Of a stretch of DNA of 64,000 nt, positions 46,817 through 56,268 are shown piece after piece (position 1 is the stretch's first letter; the number at the start of each line of letters is the position of its first letter). The notes under the pieces are model-generated. The model was given only the letters and a program-made list of their open reading frames with translations. It did not search any database and had not been told where the DNA came from. The DNA is from Pseudomonadota bacterium. Lineage in GTDB: Bacteria; Pseudomonadota; Gammaproteobacteria; UBA5335. The stretch covers positions 1 to 64,000 of the forward strand of contig JAXHTV010000006.1 in NCBI GenBank assembly GCA_034189865.1, written 5' to 3'. The position numbers and the translations under genes were made by a program.

Positions 46817-48118
46817 TTACAAGGCAGTAACCTTGGTCGATACCGGGTCCAGATATTTTTCGATTTCGGCCGTGGGATCGCTGCCTTCCCAAATGCCATC
46901 GGCAAAGTAGAGATTCACTCCTAAATCCACGTCCACACCGGTGGGAATATCGGATACGACGTAACCGACCTGTGGATGCGAACCTTTATAGCGCTCGGGC
47001 TTATCCGGATCATCGCCGGTCGTGTCATCCATGTACAGGATATCCAAGCCGGGACTAAATCCTTCAGATAAATAGAACGTCGCCAGAATATCGAAGCCCT
47101 TATCGTGGCTGCCGGTCAGCCAGTTGGATTCCAGATCGACTTTCTGCTGCGATGCCAAATCACTTTTCTCACCCGTCACCAGAGCCTCTTCCGGCCCCAA
47201 CGCGGAACGGATCTTGGCACCTTCGAGTTCGTGGAAATCGAGCGAGATCTCAATCTTGAGATCACTCAATGCAGCGGCCGCCGACGGGATCGTGGCCAAA
47301 ACCGGAACCTGCAATGAACCCGGCGCGATCACGAAATCAGCGCCCGCAGTCAAGAGGGGAATCCGTAAGATGGTAATCGACGCATCCGCCTCAACGATGC
47401 TGCGCACCGGTCCGTTTTTGACGGCAAGGACCTCGTTCGGAATCAAACCATTGTGGATGGTGGCTCGCACGAAGCCCAGTTTGGCTCGTACCCGCACTTT
47501 CATCGTGTCCAAAATCGTGCGGTCTTCGGCAAAGTCCTTGAATTTGAAGTCGCTCCAGGTCAGCGGACTATCGGGGTCCATTTGTAATGACCAATAATCG
47601 GTTTTGGCCACGCCCGTTTCGCGATCGTAATGCGTATACTCCTTGTCGCTGCGGGCGCTGTTGCCTTTCACGACGTAGGCGTACCCCGTGGATTTCCCGT
47701 CGCCGACTTCAAGTTCGGAGACCAGCGTGCCTTCAACAGCAGCTTTGGCTTCATCGCTGGCTTGCGGTCCGGTGTCTTTGAACATAAACACCAGCTCGTC
47801 CTGCGCATCGAGAACACCTTCTGTGCCGTTGATGGCGAACTTACCGCCGGGGACATATGGGAAACCCCGCTCGTTAATATCATCGAATTGATACGGAATC
47901 GGTGCCAATTGTCCGTCAACGACGGCCATCACGGAATAATCCGCCGTCGCCTGACCCGACAACGCTGTTAACTTTTCGCCCTTGATAACAGCCACTTCCA
48001 ACTGCCGGGCTGCGCCCAACGGTTCACCGATAGGGGCTGCATTAGTGGCGCCCATCATCGCCACCGGGGTAATAAGTGCCATCCCCAATCGAACGGCGGA
48101 CGTATAGAAACTACGCAT
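46817..48118 (-). CDS. Secreted protein of unknown family
   Basis: A 433-residue protein with a signal peptide (about 1-28, ending GATNA-A). The mature part looks like a mostly beta secreted protein with short acidic stretches (DDTTGDDPDKPERY) and no cysteine or catalytic motif that I recognise. SD GGAGG lies 11 bases before ATG 48118. It is divergent from an alpha/beta hydrolase across 234 bases and ends at a shared terminator. A periplasmic or extracellular location is likely; no function can be given. Confidence 0.8.
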   Translation of the reverse strand: MRSFYTSAVRLGMALITPVAMMGATNAAPIGEPLGAARQLEVAVIKGEKLTALSGQATADYSVMAVVDGQLAPIPYQFDDINERGFPYVPGGKFAINGTEGVLDAQDELVFMFKDTGPQASDEAKAAVEGTLVSELEVGDGKSTGYAYVVKGNSARSDKEYTHYDRETGVAKTDYWSLQMDPDSPLTWSDFKFKDFAEDRTILDTMKVRVRAKLGFVRATIHNGLIPNEVLAVKNGPVRSIVEADASITILRIPLLTAGADFVIAPGSLQVPVLATIPSAAAALSDLKIEISLDFHELEGAKIRSALGPEEALVTGEKSDLASQQKVDLESNWLTGSHDKGFDILATFYLSEGFSPGLDILYMDDTTGDDPDKPERYKGSHPQVGYVVSDIPTGVDVDLGVNLYFADGIWEGSDPTAEIEKYLDPVSTKVTAL

Positions 48119-48352
48119 AAAATTAAACTCCTCCAAATGAGTCACTCTGATCTGAAAACCTGTCCCGACCGATGCCGATAAGGACGTCCCCCCTCGCTTA
48201 TAACCGCGCTAGCGGTCAGGCTATCTCAGGTCCGCTCCATCTAGCGGTAGAGCAGCTTAGCGGATGCTCAGATCCTAGCGCACTGTCATAATGGACGCCC
48301 GATTTTAACCTTGTCTGATCGACAAAGAACAGGGGAAAAGGATGTCTCTGCT

Positions 48353-49264
48353 ATGAAGAATTGCCCACTGCTCCAAAGGGCCCATGGTTGGGACTGTATC
48401 ACAGAAAATTCAGTAATTATTCGCGGTATCCATCGATTTCACCCCGAACGACCGACAATTCACTTCCTGCCCGGTACGGGTTTTTGCGGTCTGATGTACT
48501 GGCCTTACCTGCGCCACTTCACGTCCAGATACGGTATATTTACGCAGGATTATCAAGGGCATGGAGACAGCGACAATGGCGAGGAGTTCGCCGGCTGGGA
48601 CGGAAATCTACGGCGCTGCAAAGAGGTGATTGAAAAGCAACTTGCTAATGAGAATCACCTGCCTTTAATCGGAATGGGCCACAGCTATGGGGGTGTGATG
48701 ACCGCGTTATTGGCCGCGGATCACCCGGAATGGTTCTCCGCCCTGGTCCTGCTCGATCCCATTTTGTTGCCGGAGGAATGGATAAAAGGCAACGACGGAA
48801 GCCCCAGTCCCATGACCCTGAGCACCTTACGCCGACGCACCCAATGGGCATCCAAGACCGAGGCTGAAGCCTACTTTTCCAGCAAGCCGACGTTCAAGAA
48901 CTGGCACCCCGATGCCTTATGCAGCTTAGTTGACCACCTGTTGGAAGCCCACCCAGACGGCCGCCGAACGCTAAAATGTCCACCGGAAATGGAGGCACCC
49001 ATCTATAGCGACCCGTTGACCACATTGTGGGATGCCTTGCGGCGCCTCCGCGTCCCTACCGTGATCGTCTATGGCGATCGCACCATACCCACGATACCCC
49101 CGGGCGCACAAAAGGCCGCTGCCGAGAACCCAATGATTCAGTGCGCACGCATCCGCGGTAGTCACAACTTTATGCAAGAAGAACCGGAAATGACCTACGA
49201 ATTGGTGCAATCGCTGATCAACTCAGTCTTGGTAGATGCCCATGCGGCCGGGCTGACCGCCTAG
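48353..49264 (+). CDS. Alpha/beta hydrolase
   Basis: A 303-residue hydrolase. Oxyanion region LPGTGFCG, nucleophile elbow GMGHSYGGV (S111), catalytic acid in VIVYGDRT and base in RIRGSHNFM. The ATG at 48353 is preferred, with AAGGA ten bases upstream; TTG 48311 is also in frame. Substrate unknown: esterase, lipase and haloalkane-type enzymes all share this fold. Confidence 0.85.
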   Translation: MKNCPLLQRAHGWDCITENSVIIRGIHRFHPERPTIHFLPGTGFCGLMYWPYLRHFTSRYGIFTQDYQGHGDSDNGEEFAGWDGNLRRCKEVIEKQLANENHLPLIGMGHSYGGVMTALLAADHPEWFSALVLLDPILLPEEWIKGNDGSPSPMTLSTLRRRTQWASKTEAEAYFSSKPTFKNWHPDALCSLVDHLLEAHPDGRRTLKCPPEMEAPIYSDPLTTLWDALRRLRVPTVIVYGDRTIPTIPPGAQKAAAENPMIQCARIRGSHNFMQEEPEMTYELVQSLINSVLVDAHAAGLTA

Positions 49265-49287
49265 CCGTAGCGACGGCCCGCAAGACC

Positions 49288-50463
49288 ATGGCACAGAAGC
49301 GATTACCCGCGGTATTAATGCGCGGCGGCAGTAGTAAAGGCTTGTTCTTCGGTGAGGGCGTGTTGCCAACCGCAGCACGGGCGCGTGATAGCGTATTGAT
49401 ACGCGCCCTCGGAAGTCCCGATCCCTATGGCACTCAAATGGACGGTTTGGGTGGCGGGACTTCCAGCACCAGTAAAGTCGCCATTGTGGGCCGCTCATCG
49501 CGGCCCGATTGCGATGTCGATTACTGGTTCGGGCACGTCGCAATCCAGCAAGCCCTGGTGGATGATTCGGGAAGTTGCGGCAACCTCGCGGCGGCGGTGG
49601 GCCCATTTGCGATTGAGGAAGGCCTCGTCGAGACCACGGACCCCATGACCACGCTGCGTATCTGGCAACGTAACGTAGGCAAACGGATTGTGGCCGAGAT
49701 ACCCACCGAAAAGGGCGTTCCACGTGTCAGCGGTGATTTCCGGCTTGATGGTGTCGCCTTCCCCGGCGCGGCAATGCGACTAATCTATCTGAACCCGAAC
49801 GGACCTGGGGAGACGGTGCTGCCCACCGGGCAAGCCTCAGAGATACTTGATATCGCGGGCTGGGGTCCTCTCCGTGTCAGCCTGTTGAACGCGGGCAATC
49901 CCATTGTATTTGTTCGGGGCGAAGACGTCGGCTTGACCGTCCATGAAGGGCCTCGAGAGCTCGCCGCCGACCTGGAACGTTTTGACCGATTCGAAGCGAT
50001 CCGATCCCATGCGGCCGTGGCGATGGGTCTTGCAAGTACGCCCGAAGAGGCGACAAGAAACCGTCCCGCCACCCCCAAGTTGGCATTCGTCGCCCCACCC
50101 GGTTCGTTCGTGACTAGCGACGGATGCCTTATCGACGAGAGCGCGTGCGACATCCTCGGCCGAATTTTATCGATGGGCCGACCCCATCACGCGTTCACGG
50201 GCACCGGTGCGATCGCCGTCGCCGTAGCTGCCAAACTGCCTGGTACCGTGATCTACGAGTCAGTCAGATCTGAGAGTCGCTCGAAACCAGCAGTGCGGCT
50301 GGGCCATGCTGCCGGAGTGATGTCGTTGGATGCCCATGTGGAACAGCACGACGGCATCTGGCGCGCACGATCGGTGAGTATGTATCGGAGTGCCAGGCGT
50401 CTGATGGAAGGCGCGATTTTGATACCAGAAGCTGATTTCGAAATCGCGATGAATGAACGCTGA
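49288..50463 (+). CDS. PrpF-family isomerase/tautomerase
   Basis: A 391-residue protein with the PrpF hallmarks MRGGSSKGLFF, DGLGGGTSSTSKVAIV (the conserved Lys) and DSGSCGNLAAAVGPFAIEEG (the Cys region). Relatives are 2-methylaconitate isomerase (PrpF) and 4-oxalomesaconate tautomerase (GalD). No prpC, acnD or gallate genes are adjacent, so the pathway is open. It is 23 bases after the alpha/beta hydrolase and may share its transcript. Confidence 0.88.
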   Translation: MAQKRLPAVLMRGGSSKGLFFGEGVLPTAARARDSVLIRALGSPDPYGTQMDGLGGGTSSTSKVAIVGRSSRPDCDVDYWFGHVAIQQALVDDSGSCGNLAAAVGPFAIEEGLVETTDPMTTLRIWQRNVGKRIVAEIPTEKGVPRVSGDFRLDGVAFPGAAMRLIYLNPNGPGETVLPTGQASEILDIAGWGPLRVSLLNAGNPIVFVRGEDVGLTVHEGPRELAADLERFDRFEAIRSHAAVAMGLASTPEEATRNRPATPKLAFVAPPGSFVTSDGCLIDESACDILGRILSMGRPHHAFTGTGAIAVAVAAKLPGTVIYESVRSESRSKPAVRLGHAAGVMSLDAHVEQHDGIWRARSVSMYRSARRLMEGAILIPEADFEIAMNER

Positions 50464-50512
50464 TGATCAACACCGCACGGCCACTACCGAATAGGCTGCG
50501 CCGGCCGGGTCG

Positions 50513-51001
50513 CTAGGGCGCGCTGTGCTGCGCTTCCCATCGATCGACGGCATCGACCAACCGTAGCGCCACGGTACGTAAACCGGCCTCGGCCGCCTGT
50601 CGCTCGCCCCTCTTGAGCGCCTGCCAAATCTCGTCCAGTAGCGTGTCTTGGCCGGCGAGCACGCCTGCCTGCTGGACCATTCGATGAGAAACCGCCAACG
50701 CATGCTGACATTGGGTCAATTGATCCGGGCTCATTGTCGACTGCCGCAAGGCCATCATGCAGGCCGCATCAGGTGCCTGCCGCAGAACCTCTGACTGCGA
50801 AGCACCCGAAAACTCATCACCACCGACCCGGTAACGGTCAGCTAACTCGCCCACCAAATGTCGAAGCGTGATCATGCTCGCCATATCGGTAAACAGGAAC
50901 GGATCCCGACGACCGGCGGCCAATTCCGCCGTCACTTTCAAAACCGGGCCGACCAGCAGTTGGTATTCTTCCGGGGACAAAGCACCTAAAGGGATTTTCA
51001 T
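50513..51001 (-). CDS. Hypothetical protein
   Basis: A 162-residue soluble, helix-rich protein without signal peptide or membrane segment; opening MKIPLGALSPEEYQLLVGPV. I do not recognise the family. It is convergent with the PrpF-family gene and divergent from the membrane protein gene at 51206. Its codon pattern looks like its neighbours. Confidence 0.6.
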   Translation of the reverse strand: MKIPLGALSPEEYQLLVGPVLKVTAELAAGRRDPFLFTDMASMITLRHLVGELADRYRVGGDEFSGASQSEVLRQAPDAACMMALRQSTMSPDQLTQCQHALAVSHRMVQQAGVLAGQDTLLDEIWQALKRGERQAAEAGLRTVALRLVDAVDRWEAQHSAP

Positions 51002-51205
51002 CAGTATCGCTTCACCATCGCCAGCGAGATGCTATTGTAACCGGCAAGTGCCGTGAATGTTCGGCCGGGTCGTCAAACAATCACTTCCATTTTTTTTCTC
51101 AGGACGTACCCTAGTTGCACCACAGACGGTTCATATCATCTGAACCAAAGGTTGCATCCTGGCCGCCCTGAAGGGCCCCGCTGACAACGCATTGAGGAAA
51201 AACAG

Positions 51206-51841
51206 ATGGCCTTCGGGCTCTTGATCGGACTCATCTTAATCATGGTCGGTTCCGCCGCCCTGGGTATCGGAACCCGTCGGTTGTGGTCGAGCCGCCGAGT
51301 GGCTGCTATCTATTTATCCCTGGCTGGCCTCATCTTGGTGATCACCGGCCTGGCCATCGGTGGGGTAAGTCACTATCTGGAAACCTATCTAGACGCTGAC
51401 CAGAAGGCGAGTTGGCGCGTGCATTTCGAGCAAACTGACCGACAACAGTATCTGGTCACTTTGGAGCCTTCTCCCGATTCTTCCGACCGTATGACGGTAT
51501 TTGGCGACGAGTGGCGGATCGACGTGCGCTACTTTCGAAAACCGCCGTCGCACTACCGCCTACAATGGTTACGAACACGTTATACGGATTTGAATCAACT
51601 TCCATCACGCCCCCCCACGACCGAACCGCTCTATCGTGAGGCATCTTTGCAAAGTTGGTTGGGCGAATTTATGCGGTCTATCGGGGATCGCATTTCGACG
51701 TCGATCGTTTGGGAAGCCGATGCCGGTTACTGGCCCATGACCGACGGCGCCATATACGAGCTCACCTATGAAGGCGAGCGCTTGGTGGTCACGCCGATCA
51801 ACGACGCTGCATGGCAAGCAGTCCGTGACCGTTCCGTGTAA
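51206..51841 (+). CDS. Membrane protein of unknown function
   Basis: A 211-residue protein with two N-terminal transmembrane helices (about 3-22 and 31-52) and a C-terminal soluble domain of mixed structure (about 65-205). No family recognised. It lies 48 bases before an SppA-type peptidase gene on the same strand. GAGGAAAAACAG precedes the ATG. Confidence 0.7.
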   Translation: MAFGLLIGLILIMVGSAALGIGTRRLWSSRRVAAIYLSLAGLILVITGLAIGGVSHYLETYLDADQKASWRVHFEQTDRQQYLVTLEPSPDSSDRMTVFGDEWRIDVRYFRKPPSHYRLQWLRTRYTDLNQLPSRPPTTEPLYREASLQSWLGEFMRSIGDRISTSIVWEADAGYWPMTDGAIYELTYEGERLVVTPINDAAWQAVRDRSV

Positions 51842-51889
51842 TTTCGAGCGTCCCATATCACCCATGAAAATTCAGAGAGGAGCTCCCAC

Positions 51890-52900
51890 ATGATCTCGCG
51901 CCTGCCCCACATCCGATCCCGAGCCATCGGGTTTCTGATCGTTGTCAGTGCAGCTCTGATGACGAGCGGCTGTTTAGTAGTCAGCGGCCCATCCGGCTTC
52001 TTCCAAGAGGTCGAAGAACGGGAGCAAATCGTTGTCTCCGGGTCCGGCCATCACAAGATATTGCTCATCACTGTCGACGGTGTGATATCTGATCAATCCT
52101 CCAGCAGCGGCTTCGGCTTGTTCGTGGACGAAAGCATGTTGTCCAGAATCGAAGGCGAGTTGGAATCTGCCGCCCGGGATTCTCAAATCACTGCGGTTAT
52201 TCTTCGCATCAACAGCCCCGGTGGTGGTGTCACGGCCAGCGATGAAATATACGCCCGCATCCAAGCCTTCAAACGAGAGCAGAACATTCCAGTCTTCGCG
52301 TCCATGGGCGATATGGCCACTTCCGGTGGCTACTACGTTGCTCTGGCGGCCGATCGCATCTACGCCAGCCCCACCACGGTTACCGGGTCCATTGGCGTGA
52401 TCATGACCGGATTCACGGCCACCGAGCTGCTCGATAAGATCGGTATCGAAAATCAGACCTATACATCCGGGGAAAACAAAGATCTCATGTCGCCCTGGAA
52501 AGAACCCACGCCGGAAGAGCGCCAAATTATGCAGGGCGTATTGGACGGCATGTACGGGCGATTTGTCAGCTTGGTTCGGGAAAACCGATCCGACCTCAAG
52601 TCGGAGCAATTGGAAACCATTACCGACGGCCGCATCTTTACCGCAGAGCAGGCCCTCAACCTCGGCTTGGTCGACGAAATTGGGCGATTACATGATGTCA
52701 TTGAAGCGGCCAAAGCAGCTGCCCATGTCCATCAGGCACAAGTCGTCGTTTATCGCCGAAACGGCATCTTCAACGACAACGTGTATACCCAGGCCGCGGC
52801 CCAAAGCCCGCAAACGGGATGGGCCGCGGTGGCCGAGCAGCTGGTCGGCCCTCAGAGTCCTCGTTTTATGTACCTGTGGTTGCCGGGAGCGCTACCATAG
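51890..52900 (+). CDS. sppA: SppA-type signal peptide peptidase (S49), predicted lipoprotein
   Basis: A 336-residue S49 serine protease with a Ser-Lys dyad: S145 in GDMATSGGYYVALAA and K197 in SGENKDLMSP. It is of the short SppA type, with one S49 domain. Unlike a typical SppA its N-terminus ends in a lipobox (MTSGC, Cys28), so it may be a lipoprotein anchored in the envelope. GAGAGGAG lies before ATG 51890. A terminator follows. Confidence 0.87.
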   Translation: MISRLPHIRSRAIGFLIVVSAALMTSGCLVVSGPSGFFQEVEEREQIVVSGSGHHKILLITVDGVISDQSSSSGFGLFVDESMLSRIEGELESAARDSQITAVILRINSPGGGVTASDEIYARIQAFKREQNIPVFASMGDMATSGGYYVALAADRIYASPTTVTGSIGVIMTGFTATELLDKIGIENQTYTSGENKDLMSPWKEPTPEERQIMQGVLDGMYGRFVSLVRENRSDLKSEQLETITDGRIFTAEQALNLGLVDEIGRLHDVIEAAKAAAHVHQAQVVVYRRNGIFNDNVYTQAAAQSPQTGWAAVAEQLVGPQSPRFMYLWLPGALP

Positions 52901-52930
52901 GAAGAACCGCCGCTAGAACAAATCAATGAG

Positions 52931-52964
52931 AAGGAAAAGGCCCGCTATCGCGGGCCTTTTCCTT
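52931..52964. terminator. Bidirectional Rho-independent terminator
   Basis: A perfect 15-bp stem (52931-52945 with 52950-52964) with a TATC loop, located between the convergent sppA and SDR genes. Confidence 0.92.
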
Positions 52965-52985
52965 CGAGATGACTGAATCTCTGGT

Positions 52986-53831
52986 TCAATGACCTCTGGC
53001 CTTGGTCATATCAGCGACAGCTTTCCACTGCTCGGCAACACTTTCTACCGTGGGTTCCTTGATCGTGGCACCCTGGTTTTCCATCATTTGAGCCCGGAAG
53101 AATCGGCCACCACCCGCCTGGAGAATAAAGCCATTGGGGGCATCTTCGGTACATAGATACACCACACCCGGTGTCACCAGTTCCGGTTTCAGTTGGTCGA
53201 GCATGGGTTGTGGCATAAGGCCCTGGGTCATGCGCGTCCCGGCGATGGGTGCGATGGCATTGCATCGGATGTTCTTCTTCGCCCCTTCTTTGGCAAGGGT
53301 GTTCATGAATCCGACAATACCCAACTTTGCGGCACTGTAATTGGTTTGGCCGAAATTACCCCAAAGCCCGGAAGCCGAGGTGGTGACCACGATGCGGCCG
53401 TACTCTTGCTCTTGCATGATGGGCCAAGCGGCCTTTGTCACTAGCACGGTGCCCATTAAGTGCACTTCCACGACGGCCCGAAAATCTTCCATGGTGACGT
53501 TTTTGAAGCTCTTATCCCGCAGAATGCCTGCATTGTTAATCAGAACATCCACGCGACCCCAAGCGTTCATCGCATCATCAATCATGCTTTGCGCGCCCTG
53601 CGGATCGGACACGGATCCACCATTGGAAATGGCCTCGCCGCCACCATTTTTGATCTCTGCCACAACCTGCTGAGCCGCTTCGCTAGAACCGCCCGTACCA
53701 TCAACGTTCCCACCCAAGTCGTTGACGACAACTTTGGCTCCTCGCTTAGCCAGTTCCAGCGCGTGCGCCCGGCCCAATCCGTGGCCAGCACCTGTTACCA
53801 CAGCAACTTTTCCATCAAAGCTGAAGCTCAT
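52986..53831 (-). CDS. SDR dehydrogenase, (3R)-hydroxyacyl-CoA dehydrogenase-like
   Basis: A 281-residue classical SDR: cofactor motif TGAGHGLG (13-20), NNAG (99-102), and the triad S153, Y165, K169 (YSAAK). The stretch VNDLGGNVDGTGG is typical of the dehydrogenase domain of multifunctional beta-oxidation enzyme type 2 (17beta-HSD4). A role in fatty-acyl or steroid-like substrate oxidation is inferred. GAGAGACC precedes the ATG. Confidence 0.85.
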   Translation of the reverse strand: MSFSFDGKVAVVTGAGHGLGRAHALELAKRGAKVVVNDLGGNVDGTGGSSEAAQQVVAEIKNGGGEAISNGGSVSDPQGAQSMIDDAMNAWGRVDVLINNAGILRDKSFKNVTMEDFRAVVEVHLMGTVLVTKAAWPIMQEQEYGRIVVTTSASGLWGNFGQTNYSAAKLGIVGFMNTLAKEGAKKNIRCNAIAPIAGTRMTQGLMPQPMLDQLKPELVTPGVVYLCTEDAPNGFILQAGGGRFFRAQMMENQGATIKEPTVESVAEQWKAVADMTKARGH

Positions 53832-54004
53832 ATCGGTCTCTCCTTTTGTATCTCGTTATCCGCCAGCGTCGACGTGCCCCATCCAGGCCTCGTCTCGACC
53901 CATCTCCTTGGCGGTATATCAAAAAGCGCGGTGTCCCGGCCTTTCAAGAAGCCACTTAACCATCTTCTAAGATCCACCGCAACGTTAACAATCGCTGAAG
54001 AGAA

Positions 54005-55465
54005 TCAGGGTCGCAGCGGTTGGGCCAATGCGTCAGGTATAACATTACCTAACTCGCCCGCGAGTTGGCCATTGATCAGTAGATTGGCGTTCTTCAACTC
54101 GATTTCTGATTTCAGCCGACCGCCCTCTCGCAGCCAAACGCCCCGGCTCACGAGCTCATCAAAACGAGCCTGACCCCATCTGGCAGCGGCCGCATCCAAC
54201 TCGGGCCCACTGGGCATGCCTTCTTCCAGTAGATCCCAGCGGCTACGCTCGATCAGCACATCTAACAGCACCTGTTCGGGCAAACTCAGGCCTGCAGCAG
54301 CATGGGTCCGGCCGATCAACGCTCTGATATCGAATAACGGAACATTACCCCCGCCGGCGAACGCCACTTCGCCATGGCCGCGCACCTCACCATCGGGAGT
54401 CATCAACACCATCTCCTTGATTTCAAACCGCGGGGAAGCGGCCAACAAGCCAACGAGATCGTCGAAACCGCCAACCACAAGCGCGGCGTTAAGTCCTCCG
54501 CTACGAGCTTGCAGCAAGCGGCGACGCAGTCCCGCCAACGCAATAGGATCAAGGTTTTCCAACCGCAGTTCGAGATTGCCAGGCCCCAGGCGCTCCTGCG
54601 CCCACTCCAACCCCGTCAGACGCAGTTTTTGACCGAGATTGATCAGCTCGCCGTTTTGATCCACATCGTAGATGCTCTCAACCGATTCGGCCCGCCAATT
54701 CGTTGCAGTGTCACCGCCCGACTGCCCCGAGATGGCGTCCATTCGAACCGTGTATCGCCCGAGATAAATCCCCGAAGGTCCAGGCCGCATTTCGCCGTCA
54801 CCACCCAATCCGTCGACTTGAATCCGTTGCCCGTCCGGCAAACTGATCGTCAGCCGCGGCCAAGCGACCGATGTCTTGAGTATTTGGCTGTGCGGAGTCA
54901 GTGTGAATGCCAATTTGGCGGGTTCCCAGGCCACCGCACCTCCCGGCTGCCCATGAATCGGGCCCTGGTAAGCGGGAACGTCAAAGTGTCCATTAAGTCG
55001 GCCGGTGAACGTCATTTCACCCTGAGTCGTCAGGACCGCGCCGTCCGGAAAATAACCGGCCAGTTGCTGTTGTAAGTCCGGCGGCAAAGAAATGGCCGTT
55101 TGAATTCTACCGGCGCCGAAACCGAGTGCGGATGCGCCCACCGCGCGCCACATCGGCCCATGATCGATCTGATGCTTCATCGTCAACGGGACCGATGCGC
55201 GTTGGTCAATGCCCAACCGATCCAACCATTGCCCCAAACCCCGCGAACGACGCGGCCGGACCCACTCCAACACCACGACCGCTTGCGACTTCCGATAGCC
55301 ACGCTCATAGGATTGCGAGACCACGTGAATCTGAGGGTCCTGGTCCAAGGTGATGATGAGGTCTTGGAAGTGGCGCTCGGCAATAACCCCCACTCCGTAC
55401 GGGGTGGCCAAGGCCAGAGTGACCATCAGAAGAAAAACAAGCCCCAATAAGGTCCATCTTGTCAT
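54005..55465 (-). CDS. DUF945 (YdgA-like) family protein
   Basis: A 486-residue protein with an N-terminal hydrophobic segment (about 5-22) that may be a signal or an anchor, followed by the DUF945 fold (TPYGVGVIAERHFQDLI; QSYERGYRKSQAVVVLEW). YdgA-like proteins face the periplasm and have no clear function. The gene stands alone between the SDR gene and urtE. Confidence 0.85.
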   Translation of the reverse strand: MTRWTLLGLVFLLMVTLALATPYGVGVIAERHFQDLIITLDQDPQIHVVSQSYERGYRKSQAVVVLEWVRPRRSRGLGQWLDRLGIDQRASVPLTMKHQIDHGPMWRAVGASALGFGAGRIQTAISLPPDLQQQLAGYFPDGAVLTTQGEMTFTGRLNGHFDVPAYQGPIHGQPGGAVAWEPAKLAFTLTPHSQILKTSVAWPRLTISLPDGQRIQVDGLGGDGEMRPGPSGIYLGRYTVRMDAISGQSGGDTATNWRAESVESIYDVDQNGELINLGQKLRLTGLEWAQERLGPGNLELRLENLDPIALAGLRRRLLQARSGGLNAALVVGGFDDLVGLLAASPRFEIKEMVLMTPDGEVRGHGEVAFAGGGNVPLFDIRALIGRTHAAAGLSLPEQVLLDVLIERSRWDLLEEGMPSGPELDAAAARWGQARFDELVSRGVWLREGGRLKSEIELKNANLLINGQLAGELGNVIPDALAQPLRP

Positions 55466-55566
55466 GTCCGCTCCTCAGCCAGCGCAAGAGGTTCATTCTG
55501 AGCCGGGAACACCCCAGGCCCGTTGGCGAAGTCTAGCCGGGAAAAGAGCCCGACCGACAGCGGAAA

Positions 55567-56268
55567 TTACACGGTGAGGTATTGTTTGACCAGATCGTTG
55601 TTCAGTTCGGTCATGGCGCCGCCCGCTACCAACCGCCCCCGTTCCAAAATCTGGAAATGACTCGATGCGTGGCGTGCGAACTCCAGCTTTTGCTCCACCA
55701 ACAAGACCGTTAAACCCAATTCACGGTTGAGTTTGACGATCACGTCGGCAATCTCTTGCACAATATTGGGCTGAATACCCTCGGTGGGTTCGTCCAGAAT
55801 GAGCAGCCGTGGCTCCAGCGCCAGTGCCCGACCGATGGCCAACTGTTGTTGCTGGCCGCCGGAGAGGTCCCCGCCGCGGCGGTGAAGCATCGTCTTTAGA
55901 ACCGGGAACAACTCGAAAATCAAATCGGGCAACTGTTTGGGCTTTTTGGGATTGGCCAAAAGACCCACCCGAAGATTTTCCTCGACCGACATCAGCGGAA
56001 ACACATCCCGGCCTTGGGGAACGTAACCAATACCGACTGCGGCTCTTTTTTCCGCGGCGAAAGGCAAAAGATCCACGCCATCGAACAAAACGCGACCTGT
56101 ACGCGCCGGCAGCAAACCCATCACACATTTAAGGAAAGTGGTCTTACCGACCCCGTTGCGCCCCATCAAACAGGTGCAGCTGCCTTCTGGAATCTCGGCA
56201 TTCAAATCCCAAAGGATGTGACTTTGACCGTAGTATTGATTCATGCTTTCGATGGTTAACATGTTCAC
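55567..56268 (-). CDS. urtE: Urea ABC transporter ATP-binding subunit UrtE
   Basis: A 233-residue LivF-type ATPase with Walker A GRNGVGKTT, signature LSGGQQQQ and Walker B LLILDEPTEGIQP. It starts with GTG 56268 overlapping the urtD stop (GTGA); ATG 56262 is an alternative. It is the last gene of the urtABCDE set. Confidence 0.95.
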   Translation of the reverse strand: MNMLTIESMNQYYGQSHILWDLNAEIPEGSCTCLMGRNGVGKTTFLKCVMGLLPARTGRVLFDGVDLLPFAAEKRAAVGIGYVPQGRDVFPLMSVEENLRVGLLANPKKPKQLPDLIFELFPVLKTMLHRRGGDLSGGQQQQLAIGRALALEPRLLILDEPTEGIQPNIVQEIADVIVKLNRELGLTVLLVEQKLEFARHASSHFQILERGRLVAGGAMTELNNDLVKQYLTV

